A stretch of DNA of 45,098 nt from a virus, in the IMG/VR virus record IMGVR_UViG_3300028920_000012, positions 1 through 45,098 of that record. One strand, given 5' to 3'. Position 1 is the stretch's first letter; every line of letters begins with the position of its first letter. Under the pieces are notes generated by a model. It did no database searches, had not been told where the DNA came from, and saw only the letters and a list, made by a program, of their open reading frames with translations. A program made the translations under genes and the position numbers. Positions 1 to 8,625 of the stretch are shown piece by piece.

Positions 1-127
1 GTTGCAACACATTTTCGTGCCGTCAGCAAATGTCGGATTATAGTTTGTGCCATCGCGTTTAGTGTCACCCTGCGTTGTGGTCAGGGTTTTTGAGTTCACG
101 GCCCCGGATGATTGCACCGGGCTTGCG
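1..127. repeat. Terminal overlap of a circular contig (copy 1)
   Basis: These 127 bases are identical to 44972-45098. The same minus-strand reading frame runs through both copies and joins into one 199-residue protein when the ends are closed. The genome is therefore circular at 44,971 bp. The overlap length equals a common maximal assembler k-mer. Confidence 0.95.
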
Positions 128-420
128 CTATCACCGTTTGAAAGCTGTTCCATCCAGTCAAGCAGATACACACACTGTGTATCGTCTGCCACCGATCCGG
201 TAAATGACACCGCGAGCGGTTCCATGACTTTTTCTGCACTGCCCTCCTTGTAATGCGAGTCGGCGGTTATGTTTCCCCGGTCCAGCACCAGGATTTCTTC
301 GGTTTTCGGAATCCCCATCGGCCCGGTAAAATCCCCGGCATCAAAATCAACTTCCAGATAGTACGGGGTAGCCGCGCCGTCATAGAGTCTGATTTTCCCC
401 TGTTTATTCGTAAATTTCAT
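1..420 (-). CDS. Tail tube-like protein, N-terminal 140 residues (gene crosses the contig break)
   Basis: ATG at 420 is preceded by AAGGAG. The frame stays open to base 1 and continues at 44971, ending at 44792; the full product is 199 residues. It starts MKFTNKQGKIRLYDG and contains DFTGPMGIPK near residue 30. It is a paralogue of the next gene upstream (1526-498): they share the MKFT start, the DFTGPMG-PK block, FNPTFAD or YNPTFAD, and a C-terminal SEAEDGVT block. The position directly upstream of the assembly-chaperone and tape-measure genes is that of a siphovirus major tail (tube) protein. Function is inferred from gene order, not from a recognised family signature. Confidence 0.7.
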   Translation of the reverse strand, partial: MKFTNKQGKIRLYDGAATPYYLEVDFDAGDFTGPMGIPKTEEILVLDRGNITADSHYKEGSAEKVMEPLAVSFTGSVADDTQCVYLLDWMEQLSNGDSASPVQSSGAVNSKTLTTTQGDTKRDGTNYNPTFADGTKMCCN

Positions 421-497
421 GTTTGCTCCTTCTTTTTAGCAGATTTTACCGAATTTCGGTAGAGTCTGAATAAAAAAATAGTGTTTATGTTTTTCGT

Positions 498-1526
498 TTA
501 ATACCTTACCCCGAAATGTTTGATTCGTTCGATCACCCCGTAACACCCGCCGTTTGTTGCAAGCGTTACCCCGTCCTCCGCCTCTGATACACTTTGTTCA
601 TCCGGGGGGTAAAAACATTCATAATACGCCCACCCCTCGGTGTTTGAGTCCACGTTTTCAAATAGCATTTGTATCGCCACTGCTTTTTTTGTCGCATCAG
701 CGAAAGTCGGATTAAATACCACGCCATCGTTTTTTGTTCGCCCCTTTATCGTCACTCCTGTTGATGTCCAGTTTGTTGATCCCGGATTGCCGCATTCAAG
801 CGCCGCTTGAACCGCGTCCGTGTTTGCCGTGTCGTCAATACTGCATCCAAACGATATGGCAAGCGGATCATGTGCTTTGCTTTCAACACCGTTGATGTAA
901 TGTGCATAGGCATCTATCACACCCCGGTTTAATATTAGTTGTTCATCGACTTTGGGTCTACCCATCGGCCCGGTAAAATCCATAGAGGCAAAAACTACTT
1001 CGAAATACTGCGCGACGATAGGCGCGAGAATATCCGCGTCCGGATCTGTTGATGCCGCGCTTGTCACCATAGGCACTACATAATACTTATTTGAGTCAAG
1101 ATTCGCGTTATAAGCGTTTGCCCCTGTCGCCCAATCAGCCGGAATTTTAAACCCGATATAGCCGTCTTGCGCGAAACAATCCCCGCCGGACGCCGTGTAA
1201 TCATTGATATCGGTAATTGTGCTGTCAAAGTTCGTACCGTCAAAATATTTAAGGATAAGCGCCCCGGTCCCTACCCCGTAGTTTGTGCCGTTGCCTTTTA
1301 AGTATTGGAGCATGGCAAACCGGGAGGTAAACCCGATAAACACCATGTCGTTTGTGTCGGCCAGGAACGCGGATTGATAACTGGCGTCATCGGCAATCAC
1401 CGCGCTTTTGATATCGGTCCATGTGCTAACGCCGTCAAAATGCCAAATGTCCACGCTAGATGATGTCGCGATATCTCGCGTCCCGTCATAGATTCGTAAA
1501 ATGCCATTTTTGCCTGTAAATTTCAT
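498..1526 (-). CDS. Tail tube-like paralogue with an inserted domain (342 aa)
   Basis: ATG at 1526 with AGGTGA upstream, 3 bp after the preceding gene. The first 15 and last about 180 residues match the shorter tail tube-like protein encoded just downstream (same MKFT start, DFTGPMG-PK, FNPTFAD, SEAEDGVT landmarks). Residues of about 17-165 are an insertion absent from that paralogue. The insert has the pattern of a beta-sandwich module found in phage structural proteins (FIGF..F, then YFDGTNF, then a G-Y-GFKIPADWA segment and an N-YYVVP end). The extra module is probably displayed on the virion surface. Either copy could be the real tube protein; the longer one may be a minor decorated variant. 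Confidence 0.6.
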   Translation of the reverse strand: MKFTGKNGILRIYDGTRDIATSSSVDIWHFDGVSTWTDIKSAVIADDASYQSAFLADTNDMVFIGFTSRFAMLQYLKGNGTNYGVGTGALILKYFDGTNFDSTITDINDYTASGGDCFAQDGYIGFKIPADWATGANAYNANLDSNKYYVVPMVTSAASTDPDADILAPIVAQYFEVVFASMDFTGPMGRPKVDEQLILNRGVIDAYAHYINGVESKAHDPLAISFGCSIDDTANTDAVQAALECGNPGSTNWTSTGVTIKGRTKNDGVVFNPTFADATKKAVAIQMLFENVDSNTEGWAYYECFYPPDEQSVSEAEDGVTLATNGGCYGVIERIKHFGVRY

Positions 1527-1529
1527 ACG

Positions 1530-2114
1530 TCACCTGTTATGAGGATTGTTTTTGCTAAAAAACTTCTGAAAAAACCGCTTTTCCAAATACTTTGGAATTT
1601 CCTTTTTCTTTTGCCGCCATAGGGCCTCAACCATTTTACGCTGAGGGGTTTTCAGCCGCTTCGTTTTTTTCTCAAGCGGCATTCCCAGTGCCGCCATTTT
1701 CCCCCTCATAGGATCGGACACTTTTTGCGATCTACCGTATTCGTGAATTCGCGCCAGTTGCGCGGGGGTCATATTGTACGACCGCCGGAAACGTTCCTTC
1801 CGCTTGGCGTAGGCGGTTTTTGAAGTGCCCCGCGCTTTTTTCCAGAAAAAGCCGATTTGAATTTTAAACTTTTTTTGACTTGTCCGGCTGCTTCGGAAAT
1901 GCACTAGCCGAGACATAAACAACAGCGGGGAGTGTTTGTTTTTAATGAGCTTTTTCCACGTTCCCCGGCCGCCAGATTCGATCCACGCGCGCAACCAGTT
2001 CCGGTAATGCCCCCCGGCCATTGATGATGCCTCTTTCATCGCCCAGTCCGCTTGAAGCGGGGATTTTTCAATAAACTTTTTGATCTGTTTATCATCAATC
2101 TCAATGTTAAACAT
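1530..2114 (-). CDS. Tail completion / virion morphogenesis-like protein (194 aa)
   Basis: A very basic protein (many Lys and Arg) carrying ARIHEYGRSQ near residues 120-130. The I-HEYG element is typical of phage virion morphogenesis (gpS) and HK97 gp10-like neck proteins. It lies between the neck genes and the tail tube genes, which is where a tail completion or head-tail closure protein is expected. The start ATG overlaps the end of the upstream gene by 8 bp. Family assignment rests on this motif, size, charge and position. Confidence 0.6.
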   Translation of the reverse strand: MFNIEIDDKQIKKFIEKSPLQADWAMKEASSMAGGHYRNWLRAWIESGGRGTWKKLIKNKHSPLLFMSRLVHFRSSRTSQKKFKIQIGFFWKKARGTSKTAYAKRKERFRRSYNMTPAQLARIHEYGRSQKVSDPMRGKMAALGMPLEKKTKRLKTPQRKMVEALWRQKKKEIPKYLEKRFFQKFFSKNNPHNR

Positions 2115-2445
2115 TTACCGGCGCTCCCCCGCTGTTTAAAATAAGCGAGTACGTTTTATCCGCATCAAAACCTGACGGGGTAATCCGGATGGATTCGACA
2201 TACCCGGTAAACTCGTAAATCGGGGGTGCCGCCGTCATGTTAAGTCCACTTGAAAACGTGGCGTATCCCGAAGCGCCGACCGATTTTACTGCTACCGCAA
2301 GTGAGCCGCCCGTGGGCGTTGCGCTCACCTCCAGTTGAAGTTGATGGTGTCTCAGGCATTGCAGATGTGTCGGCATTGCGAATGCAAACGCCCCGTTTGC
2401 CTGTGTTTTGCCCGTTACTGATTGTGTATGTAGTTGTCGTGGCAT
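2107..2445 (-). CDS. Hypothetical small structural protein (112 aa)
   Basis: Translationally linked to both neighbours: it starts 2 bp after the stop of the 456-residue repeat protein and overlaps the next gene by 8 bp. The sequence is rich in Gly, Ser, Ala and short beta-prone stretches, with one TPTGGSLAVAVKSVGASGY segment resembling an immunoglobulin-like or small beta-sandwich fold. No family is recognised. Its place in the neck block suggests a virion or assembly role. Confidence 0.6.
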   Translation of the reverse strand: MPRQLHTQSVTGKTQANGAFAFAMPTHLQCLRHHQLQLEVSATPTGGSLAVAVKSVGASGYATFSSGLNMTAAPPIYEFTGYVESIRITPSGFDADKTYSLILNSGGAPVNV

Positions 2446-2446
2446 T

Positions 2447-3817
2447 TTAATCTATCCTTATTAAATTTATTGTGATTAAATATCCGTCTTTTTGCACGAT
2501 GCCGGTCGTGTCAAATTTCCACGTTGCCCCGGCAATTAAAAATAGATCGCCGTGCTGAAGATCCGGCACATCGTTTGCCGATACCGTCAGGGTTCCCGTC
2601 GCGGTCCACCATCCGGATACATACGGCTCCTGATTCGGTTCCCCCTGCTCAAACACCCCGGTTATCTCTGCCTGTTCTCCCATCACAGGAATATAGGTTA
2701 ATTGTGTGCCGTATATCGCAAGTAAGCTTTGCGCCGCCGCCGAAAGCCCCGCGCTTGCTGCCGCTTCTGCTTCGGTTGGTTCCCGGGCGATTGAATACAA
2801 ACCCGTGACATCTGAGCTTATCCTGCCGATGCCGTCATACCGGCCCGTAATGTCGGATTGCACCAATCCCCGGATATCAAAGAGCATTATCAAATCAGAT
2901 TGCACCAACCCCAGCACATCAAACTTGCCCGTGATATCGGATAAAATGATGCCCAGCACTTTATACCGGCCGGTTATATCTGATTGAAAAATATTGCAGA
3001 GAGAAAACAGGCCGGTAACATCGCTTTGCACCAAATTAAACACATCGAACTTGCCGATGCTGTCGGATTGCACTGAATTAAACACATCATATTTGCCTGT
3101 GAAGTCTGAACAGATCTCATTAAATGCGTTGTATTTCCCGGTTATATCGGATATCAAAAGCCCGGCACTGTCATATTTGCCCGTGATATCGGATATGACA
3201 CACCCGATGCCGTTATACCGGCCGGTAATGTCGGAAAAAACCATATTAAACACGTCATATTTGCCGATGCTATCGGATTGTACCAGCCCTGCGGTATTAA
3301 ATACGCCCGTAATGTCGGATTGCACCAATCCCCGGATATCAAAGAGCATTATCGTGTCAGCCAATACCAGCCCCCGGGCATCGTATTTGCCCGTGATATC
3401 GGATTGCATGATGCCGGCCGCATCAAACAACCCCTTGATGTCTGAGTTTATGATCTGCCGGGAACTATACCTGCCCGTGATATCAGATATCAAAAGCCCG
3501 GCACTGTCATATTTCCCGGTAACATCGGATTGAATAATGTCAAGAATGTCAAACTTGCCGATTGAGTCGGAGTTAATAATGCTAAAAATGTCATATTTAC
3601 CAACCGAATCAGAGTATGTGATATTCCGGATATCGGCCCGGCCCGTGATGTCGGAACTTACCGTATTAAGAGCATCGTACCGGCCGGTAATGTCAGAATA
3701 TACCGTGGTGCCGCCAGACTCCTCGTTTACAATCCCGCCGCCGGGAACCAGGGGCTCAAATCCGGAACCGGAATCCTGGTGGATTCCCTGCCCCGGTATG
3801 ATATAATCTTTTGTCAA
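2447..3817 (-). CDS. Repeat-array neck protein with C-terminal head-tail-joining-like domain (456 aa)
   Basis: Residues 41-348 are 22 tandem copies of a 14-residue unit, consensus SDITGKYD-xx-G-x-hydrophobic-V-Q. The C-terminal 108 residues are a separate domain (LLAIYGTQLTYIPVMG, then ITGVFEQGEPNQE, then TLTVSANDVPDLQHGDLFLI) that resembles lambda gpFII-type head-tail joining proteins in length and beta pattern. The same C-terminal domain ends the 792-residue protein upstream; the two share DEPNQE/GEPNQE, TATGTLT and a final L-RID. The start is TTG at 3817, overlapping the preceding TGA (TTGA), so translation is probably coupled. The repeats may form a fibrous neck appendage. The repeat family itself is not one I can name. 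Confidence 0.65.
   Translation of the reverse strand: MTKDYIIPGQGIHQDSGSGFEPLVPGGGIVNEESGGTTVYSDITGRYDALNTVSSDITGRADIRNITYSDSVGKYDIFSIINSDSIGKFDILDIIQSDVTGKYDSAGLLISDITGRYSSRQIINSDIKGLFDAAGIMQSDITGKYDARGLVLADTIMLFDIRGLVQSDITGVFNTAGLVQSDSIGKYDVFNMVFSDITGRYNGIGCVISDITGKYDSAGLLISDITGKYNAFNEICSDFTGKYDVFNSVQSDSIGKFDVFNLVQSDVTGLFSLCNIFQSDITGRYKVLGIILSDITGKFDVLGLVQSDLIMLFDIRGLVQSDITGRYDGIGRISSDVTGLYSIAREPTEAEAAASAGLSAAAQSLLAIYGTQLTYIPVMGEQAEITGVFEQGEPNQEPYVSGWWTATGTLTVSANDVPDLQHGDLFLIAGATWKFDTTGIVQKDGYLITINLIRID
2774..3697 (-). repeat. Coding 42-bp tandem repeat array (22 units)
   Basis: Twenty-two degenerate 42-bp units encoding 14-residue repeats in the 456-residue protein. Some units are copied exactly within the array: the segment around 2844-2891 recurs around 3305-3353. 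Because the period is a multiple of three, antisense frames also stay open. Long antisense open frames here are therefore artefacts. Confidence 0.9.
3524..3603 (-). repeat. 80-bp exact direct repeat (copy 1, shared with 9642-9721)
   Basis: All 80 bases are identical to 9642-9721, in the same orientation and the same phase of the 14-residue repeat. The copies lie in different genes 6118 bp apart. Confidence 0.92.
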
Positions 3818-6800
3818 TGGCTGATCCCTATCTTAGGACACACATAAACGGTTGTTGATGGTTTCGCCAAGCACGCCCACACCGTATAGACCCCGGCGCT
3901 TCCGGTAATTGCCACCTCTATTTTCTGCGCCACTTCATTTGAAAGCGTTTCGGTCCATGCGGTCAGATCCGAGGTGTGGTCCGCAGGTGTGGTCCGGATG
4001 TCCGCCGCCCGTGTCCGGGTAATGTTTCCCAGTGCGCGAGTTGTGCCGTCCGGCGACTCCACTTCGATCCAGAACTCATCGTTTTGAAGCGTCACGCCGT
4101 CGGTCAGGGTATGCACGGTAAGCGTCGGATTTGCCGCCGTCCACAGATTTGCCAGTCGAAACCGCAAGGGCTTAATCCATTCGGACACACCGGATGCGGC
4201 CGTCATTCTCGCCGAATAATGGTTGTTGCCGTCATAACTGGCCCCACCGGTCCGGTAATTTGTCGTCGACTGCTCGACACTACCCTCCGGATAAACGTGA
4301 TGTAGGTGAAAAAATCCGTCGGCATCATCGCAGGATTCCATTGCAACGCGCCCGGCCGACAGTGTGCCGAGGACAGGCCCGGTTGCCGCCCCGGTTTTGC
4401 ACCGGGCAAACATAGCATTGACCAGCCCGGAACTATCGGGTTTTATTAAATAATCGGTTTGCACGGACAAATCACAATCGGTTACATCAACGTCAATCGT
4501 CCCGGCCCCGGCCTCAAGCAACTGGTCATTCATTGCCGCTAAAAGAGATCCCCCGGCCCACAGAAACGACCCCCCGGCAACATTGATTTTACAAACCGTT
4601 GAAGCCCCCCGGTCAATGTCGGTGTCAAACAACTCGACAACGGTCGCCACGCCGCCCAGCGTATTAACCGCCTCTGCCCCGGCGATGCCTAAATCAAGGG
4701 TGCAGTCATCAAACACCAGATGCCCGGTTACAGGTGAATACATCAGGTCATCGCCCACGGACAGGTACGTCCCCAAAAATTCAAACGACCCGGAAAGTGT
4801 GATATCGTCTGTTATCCCGGTATTTCCGATTTGCGCGGATGCCGCCGCCGTATAATTGCCGGTTGTCCTGTCAACGCTGATAACGTGTAGCGGGTTTGTT
4901 AACGTACCGCTACCGGCCCACGTTAACGCCCCGGTTGTCGCGGTTTCATCATGATCGGAGGCTATATAAATCGTGTCTCCGGCCGCCGCGCCGCTGATAG
5001 CGCTTGAAAGCGCCGTGAACGCGTTTGACCAGTTGTCCGCTGATGCCGGATTTGCCTGATCGGTTGTGCCGTATCCGGGGGAGTTATCGCCACCGGAATA
5101 TACATACCAGTACGGCAGGGGGATGTATGCGGACGGTTCCGTAACATTGATGTCATCAAAATATGCTGAATCGTTATAGGTGCCGACCCCGATTTGACCG
5201 ACCCCAAGCGTGGAATCGGTTACCGATAGTCGCTCAATGTCATCGAGATAAACAGTAATCAAATCATCAACGCGCGTCACCTTTAAATCGTGGTATCCGT
5301 CGTCAGGTATATAGTAGTCATAGGTAATGCTTATGATCTCGCCATCTGTGCCGGACACGCATTTTCTGACAAATATATCCGTGTAGGAGTAAAACGCATA
5401 GTAATAATCTGCCGGACCCTGATACCCGAACACGATACATTCGTCTGCATACGGGTTTGTGCCGGAATCCTCATTTAATTTTGCCGTGCACGTAAATTCA
5501 AAATCACCATATGTCCGGTTGTTTACAAGAGTGTATTCTCCGATCCGGTTTTGACCCGGCCCCGTATGCGTTGTGCTGTTTAAAAAATATCTGTCCCCCC
5601 CATCGGCCTTAATTTCCCATCGACTCGAATTTAGTTCTGTGTAGTTGTCCCTGTCGCCAAAATACTCAATGTCGCTAAACACCGTCTCTGCTTGCGGGGG
5701 GGTTGATCCCTCCCCCTCAACAGCATCAGAATAATCCCACAACCACTCCTCCCAGTTTAGATATCCGTCATAATCATCATCGTCATTCGGGTTTGTCGGA
5801 ATGTCCGTAAGCGCCCGGTAATTTTGCGCTAAAATCGGATACCCGTTTGAGTCATATCCGGACTGCCCGGCAAACGCAGATGGAGAGTCAATATGTCCGC
5901 CGGTCCCAGCAGTAACGTCCGCTATTACCCGCGTGTCTGCCACATCGCGATCCGCAGGCCGCGCCCCGGCGCTGTTTAACACCGAACTTTCAACCGTTGA
6001 GCTTGCCGCCGCCGTAAACCCGGACGGGCACAGCGGTGCAGTTTCAACCCGTGTCGCCGCTTCAATCGCCGCCGCGTCCGGGGTGTGAGAATACGCGCGA
6101 ATGCTTACCGTGTCCCATGCGTCGGACCCGGACTGAGGACTATCATTATCTGACATGTAAACATGCGTCCCGGTTCCCGCGTGGTCAAAATCTTCCCACA
6201 TGGTAAGCGCGTAACTTGCGTACGATCCGGAATCCAATCCCGGAATAATGACATTTCCCACGTGCGATAGCTCTATCGGATTTTCAATGTCCTGCATCAT
6301 CAGGCCGTAAAGCCCCGCGTCGTAAACCACGTTATTTGAAAATACAACGCCAGATCCGCGAATGTACGGGTTACGGAAATAATTATGTGCAAATAAATTG
6401 CCGGTAAGAGAAATGTTATCGATGCCGGGACCTACAATAAGCCCCGCCCCGTGGACACCCTCCGGATGGATCGAATTTTTAAGCGCTTCGGAAATTATGC
6501 AGTTTGACACCGTGCAAGAATCGGTCGTGTCGTACCAGAATTCAAGAATCTCATCGACAGCCCACGACAGTGTGCAATGGTCAATCACTATATTATAGAC
6601 AGATGATGAGCTTGATCCGACGGACATACAATCACGTAGTTGAGGTACATACCAACTCGCGTTATCGCCGTTACGAATACGGATATGCTGCATCAGTACG
6701 TCGTGGGTGCGGATATCAAGTGTTGCCCCCCGGAGAGTAATGCCCGGCGATGGTGCTGTTTGCCCCGCAATGGTGATATAGGGGTTTACGATGGACAGAT

Positions 6801-8625
6801 ATCCGTCAATGGGTATCGTGCCGGACACCTCAAATACTACCAGCCGCGGCCCGGAGGCTTTGACCGCCGCATAAAACGACCCTGTCCCGGAAGTGTTTAG
6901 GTTTGTGACCTTGTAAATCGTGGTGTTATTGGTTCCACGCCCTGCCACCGTATTGGTTCCATACCCCACCGCACCGGGAAATACTGGTAAGGCGTCATTT
7001 TCTGAACCCCATATCACGCCGCCCGTTTGAGCGGGGGTATTTGTCTGTAGCATGAAGTTATCGTTTGCCGGATCTATAAACAACGGATCTTGAAATATCC
7101 CGCCGGTATGCCCGGCTGACTGCCAGGCCGCCTCCTGTGAGCTTTCGTAGGTGGTGCCGCCCCATTGCGTCAGAGTGTTTTCGGTTCCGGCATTGTACCA
7201 GCAGTTATACGTGACAACGGGTGAACCGGAGTCAAACTTTAGGCACCTGTCGCCTGTTCCATCCTCAGTAAGATACACAACGTTATTTTTTACGACAGTT
7301 CCGACCGCTGATTTTAAATAAATCCCGTAGGTAATGTTTTTTGTCGCATCGTCATAAATGGTGTTATTTGTAATTGTGGTGTAATCTGTAGCGCTATTCG
7401 TTTCATATATGGCGTAAATCATGCAGTTTTTGAACAGGTTGCCCGTAACAGTGGTTCCCTCGCACAGGTTCCAGACGCCTATTCCGCATTTTGCTGTGCC
7501 GGAAGGCGATGACACACTGGTATTAATCGGGCAGTTTTCAAAAACGTTGTCTTGAATCACAAAATCACGGGTTGGGTATGACTCTCCAATCTGCGAATAT
7601 GGCAAATAATTCCCGGAGGTGTGTGTGGTTGCACACAGTATGATTCCGGCCTCCCTTGCGTCGTGGAGGTAGTTGTCCCGGATGGTGCAGTTGTACGCCC
7701 AACCGCACGGTTCAGGCTGACTCGGCCTGTCAAACACCGGATCACCGTGAGCGACAATCAGCGGCCCCCCGCTACCGCCGCCCCACCCAAACCCGGCCTC
7801 ACAGTACATTTCATTATCCCTCACGGTAATATTCTGCGTCGCCTTAAGATCCAGACTGTTCTCACCGCCGTTGTATAATGTATTGTCATATATATCCGTT
7901 GCGACTGTTACTCCGCCGAGGTACAGATTATCTGACTCTGTGTCGTGTATTACATTGTCATGGATAGACAGCGTGCCGGAATTTTTCCATGATATAGCAA
8001 GCCCGGCGATGTCCTTACCTTCGTTGCTGTCTGCGATATTTGACGGACCGCAGTTGAATATGGTGCAGTTTTTAATTTCCACTGCGCCCCGCGACCAGTA
8101 CACATTCATTGCACATGCGCCGTATTCGTTTTGATTTGTTGCGCCCCCGTGTCCATTAAAATAAAGGCCATCGAGTGTTATGCCATCAAGATAACGCAGA
8201 TACCCTTGTGTAATTTTGCCGCCTGTGTATACATTCTGGCCCGAATAATCTATATTTTTTAAGGTCAGGTTCTTGATGCTGTACTGGTTTGACTCGCAAT
8301 CAATACGTATGGGAAATATCACATCCCCGTTAATCCACGGTTTATCCCCGGTCCCGTAATCTTGAACCGTGATACCAGTGATACCGGGAGACACACAGGC
8401 AGAAAGAGTGAGTCGTGCATCCGTAAACGTGCTGCCCCTCTTTAAACAAATGGTATCGCCGTCTGAAAATGCGACCGAGTTGACTTTACTTATCGTTGCC
8501 CATGCATTTGCATCGGATGTCCCGGAAAGGCCGTCGTTCCCACCGTTTTTGATATAATATGTCGTTGCATTTGCCGTTACGATGGGTAACAGAAGAAAAA
8601 AAAGTAAAAAAACAAACCGTTTCAT
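3814..8625 (-). CDS. Secreted polysaccharide-lyase / parallel beta-helix chimera (1603 aa)
   Basis: A classic Sec signal peptide covers residues 1-20 (KRF, a hydrophobic core, then ANA before TTYY). Domain order: parallel beta-helix with repeated N-x-I-x-D-N rungs (about 25-540); a pectate-lyase-like beta-helix beginning at FPGAVGYGTNTVAGRG, with HCTLSWAVDEI and AHNYFRNP motifs (about 548-830); an acidic Ca-binding-like loop NPNDDDDYDGYLNWEEW; a LamG-like jelly roll (about 940-1140); and a C-terminal beta-helix of about 420 residues. That last domain starts YVYSGGDNSPG and continues GDTIYIASDHDE, a style common in phage structural proteins. ATG at 8625 overlaps the upstream TGA (ATGA). The enzyme part could cut host polysaccharide. 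A secretion signal on a virion protein is odd, and secretion from the lysogen is an alternative. Confidence 0.7.
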   Translation of the reverse strand: MKRFVFLLFFLLLPIVTANATTYYIKNGGNDGLSGTSDANAWATISKVNSVAFSDGDTICLKRGSTFTDARLTLSACVSPGITGITVQDYGTGDKPWINGDVIFPIRIDCESNQYSIKNLTLKNIDYSGQNVYTGGKITQGYLRYLDGITLDGLYFNGHGGATNQNEYGACAMNVYWSRGAVEIKNCTIFNCGPSNIADSNEGKDIAGLAISWKNSGTLSIHDNVIHDTESDNLYLGGVTVATDIYDNTLYNGGENSLDLKATQNITVRDNEMYCEAGFGWGGGSGGPLIVAHGDPVFDRPSQPEPCGWAYNCTIRDNYLHDAREAGIILCATTHTSGNYLPYSQIGESYPTRDFVIQDNVFENCPINTSVSSPSGTAKCGIGVWNLCEGTTVTGNLFKNCMIYAIYETNSATDYTTITNNTIYDDATKNITYGIYLKSAVGTVVKNNVVYLTEDGTGDRCLKFDSGSPVVTYNCWYNAGTENTLTQWGGTTYESSQEAAWQSAGHTGGIFQDPLFIDPANDNFMLQTNTPAQTGGVIWGSENDALPVFPGAVGYGTNTVAGRGTNNTTIYKVTNLNTSGTGSFYAAVKASGPRLVVFEVSGTIPIDGYLSIVNPYITIAGQTAPSPGITLRGATLDIRTHDVLMQHIRIRNGDNASWYVPQLRDCMSVGSSSSSVYNIVIDHCTLSWAVDEILEFWYDTTDSCTVSNCIISEALKNSIHPEGVHGAGLIVGPGIDNISLTGNLFAHNYFRNPYIRGSGVVFSNNVVYDAGLYGLMMQDIENPIELSHVGNVIIPGLDSGSYASYALTMWEDFDHAGTGTHVYMSDNDSPQSGSDAWDTVSIRAYSHTPDAAAIEAATRVETAPLCPSGFTAAASSTVESSVLNSAGARPADRDVADTRVIADVTAGTGGHIDSPSAFAGQSGYDSNGYPILAQNYRALTDIPTNPNDDDDYDGYLNWEEWLWDYSDAVEGEGSTPPQAETVFSDIEYFGDRDNYTELNSSRWEIKADGGDRYFLNSTTHTGPGQNRIGEYTLVNNRTYGDFEFTCTAKLNEDSGTNPYADECIVFGYQGPADYYYAFYSYTDIFVRKCVSGTDGEIISITYDYYIPDDGYHDLKVTRVDDLITVYLDDIERLSVTDSTLGVGQIGVGTYNDSAYFDDINVTEPSAYIPLPYWYVYSGGDNSPGYGTTDQANPASADNWSNAFTALSSAISGAAAGDTIYIASDHDETATTGALTWAGSGTLTNPLHVISVDRTTGNYTAAASAQIGNTGITDDITLSGSFEFLGTYLSVGDDLMYSPVTGHLVFDDCTLDLGIAGAEAVNTLGGVATVVELFDTDIDRGASTVCKINVAGGSFLWAGGSLLAAMNDQLLEAGAGTIDVDVTDCDLSVQTDYLIKPDSSGLVNAMFARCKTGAATGPVLGTLSAGRVAMESCDDADGFFHLHHVYPEGSVEQSTTNYRTGGASYDGNNHYSARMTAASGVSEWIKPLRFRLANLWTAANPTLTVHTLTDGVTLQNDEFWIEVESPDGTTRALGNITRTRAADIRTTPADHTSDLTAWTETLSNEVAQKIEVAITGSAGVYTVWACLAKPSTTVYVCPKIGISH

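Noticed and set aside
1-127. Phage direct terminal repeat
   Set aside because: The overlap is exactly 127 bp, lies inside a coding gene and equals an assembler k-mer size. A circular assembly explains it better than a packaged terminal repeat.
2994-3533. Long plus-strand open frames opposite the repeat arrays (also 8902-9651)
   Set aside because: The 42-bp period is divisible by three, so antisense frames stay open as a by-product. They lack ribosome sites and protein-like composition.
2774-3697. CRISPR-like array of regular 42-bp repeats
   Set aside because: The repeats have no separate spacers, are degenerate at protein-preserving positions, and are continuously coding for 14-residue units.
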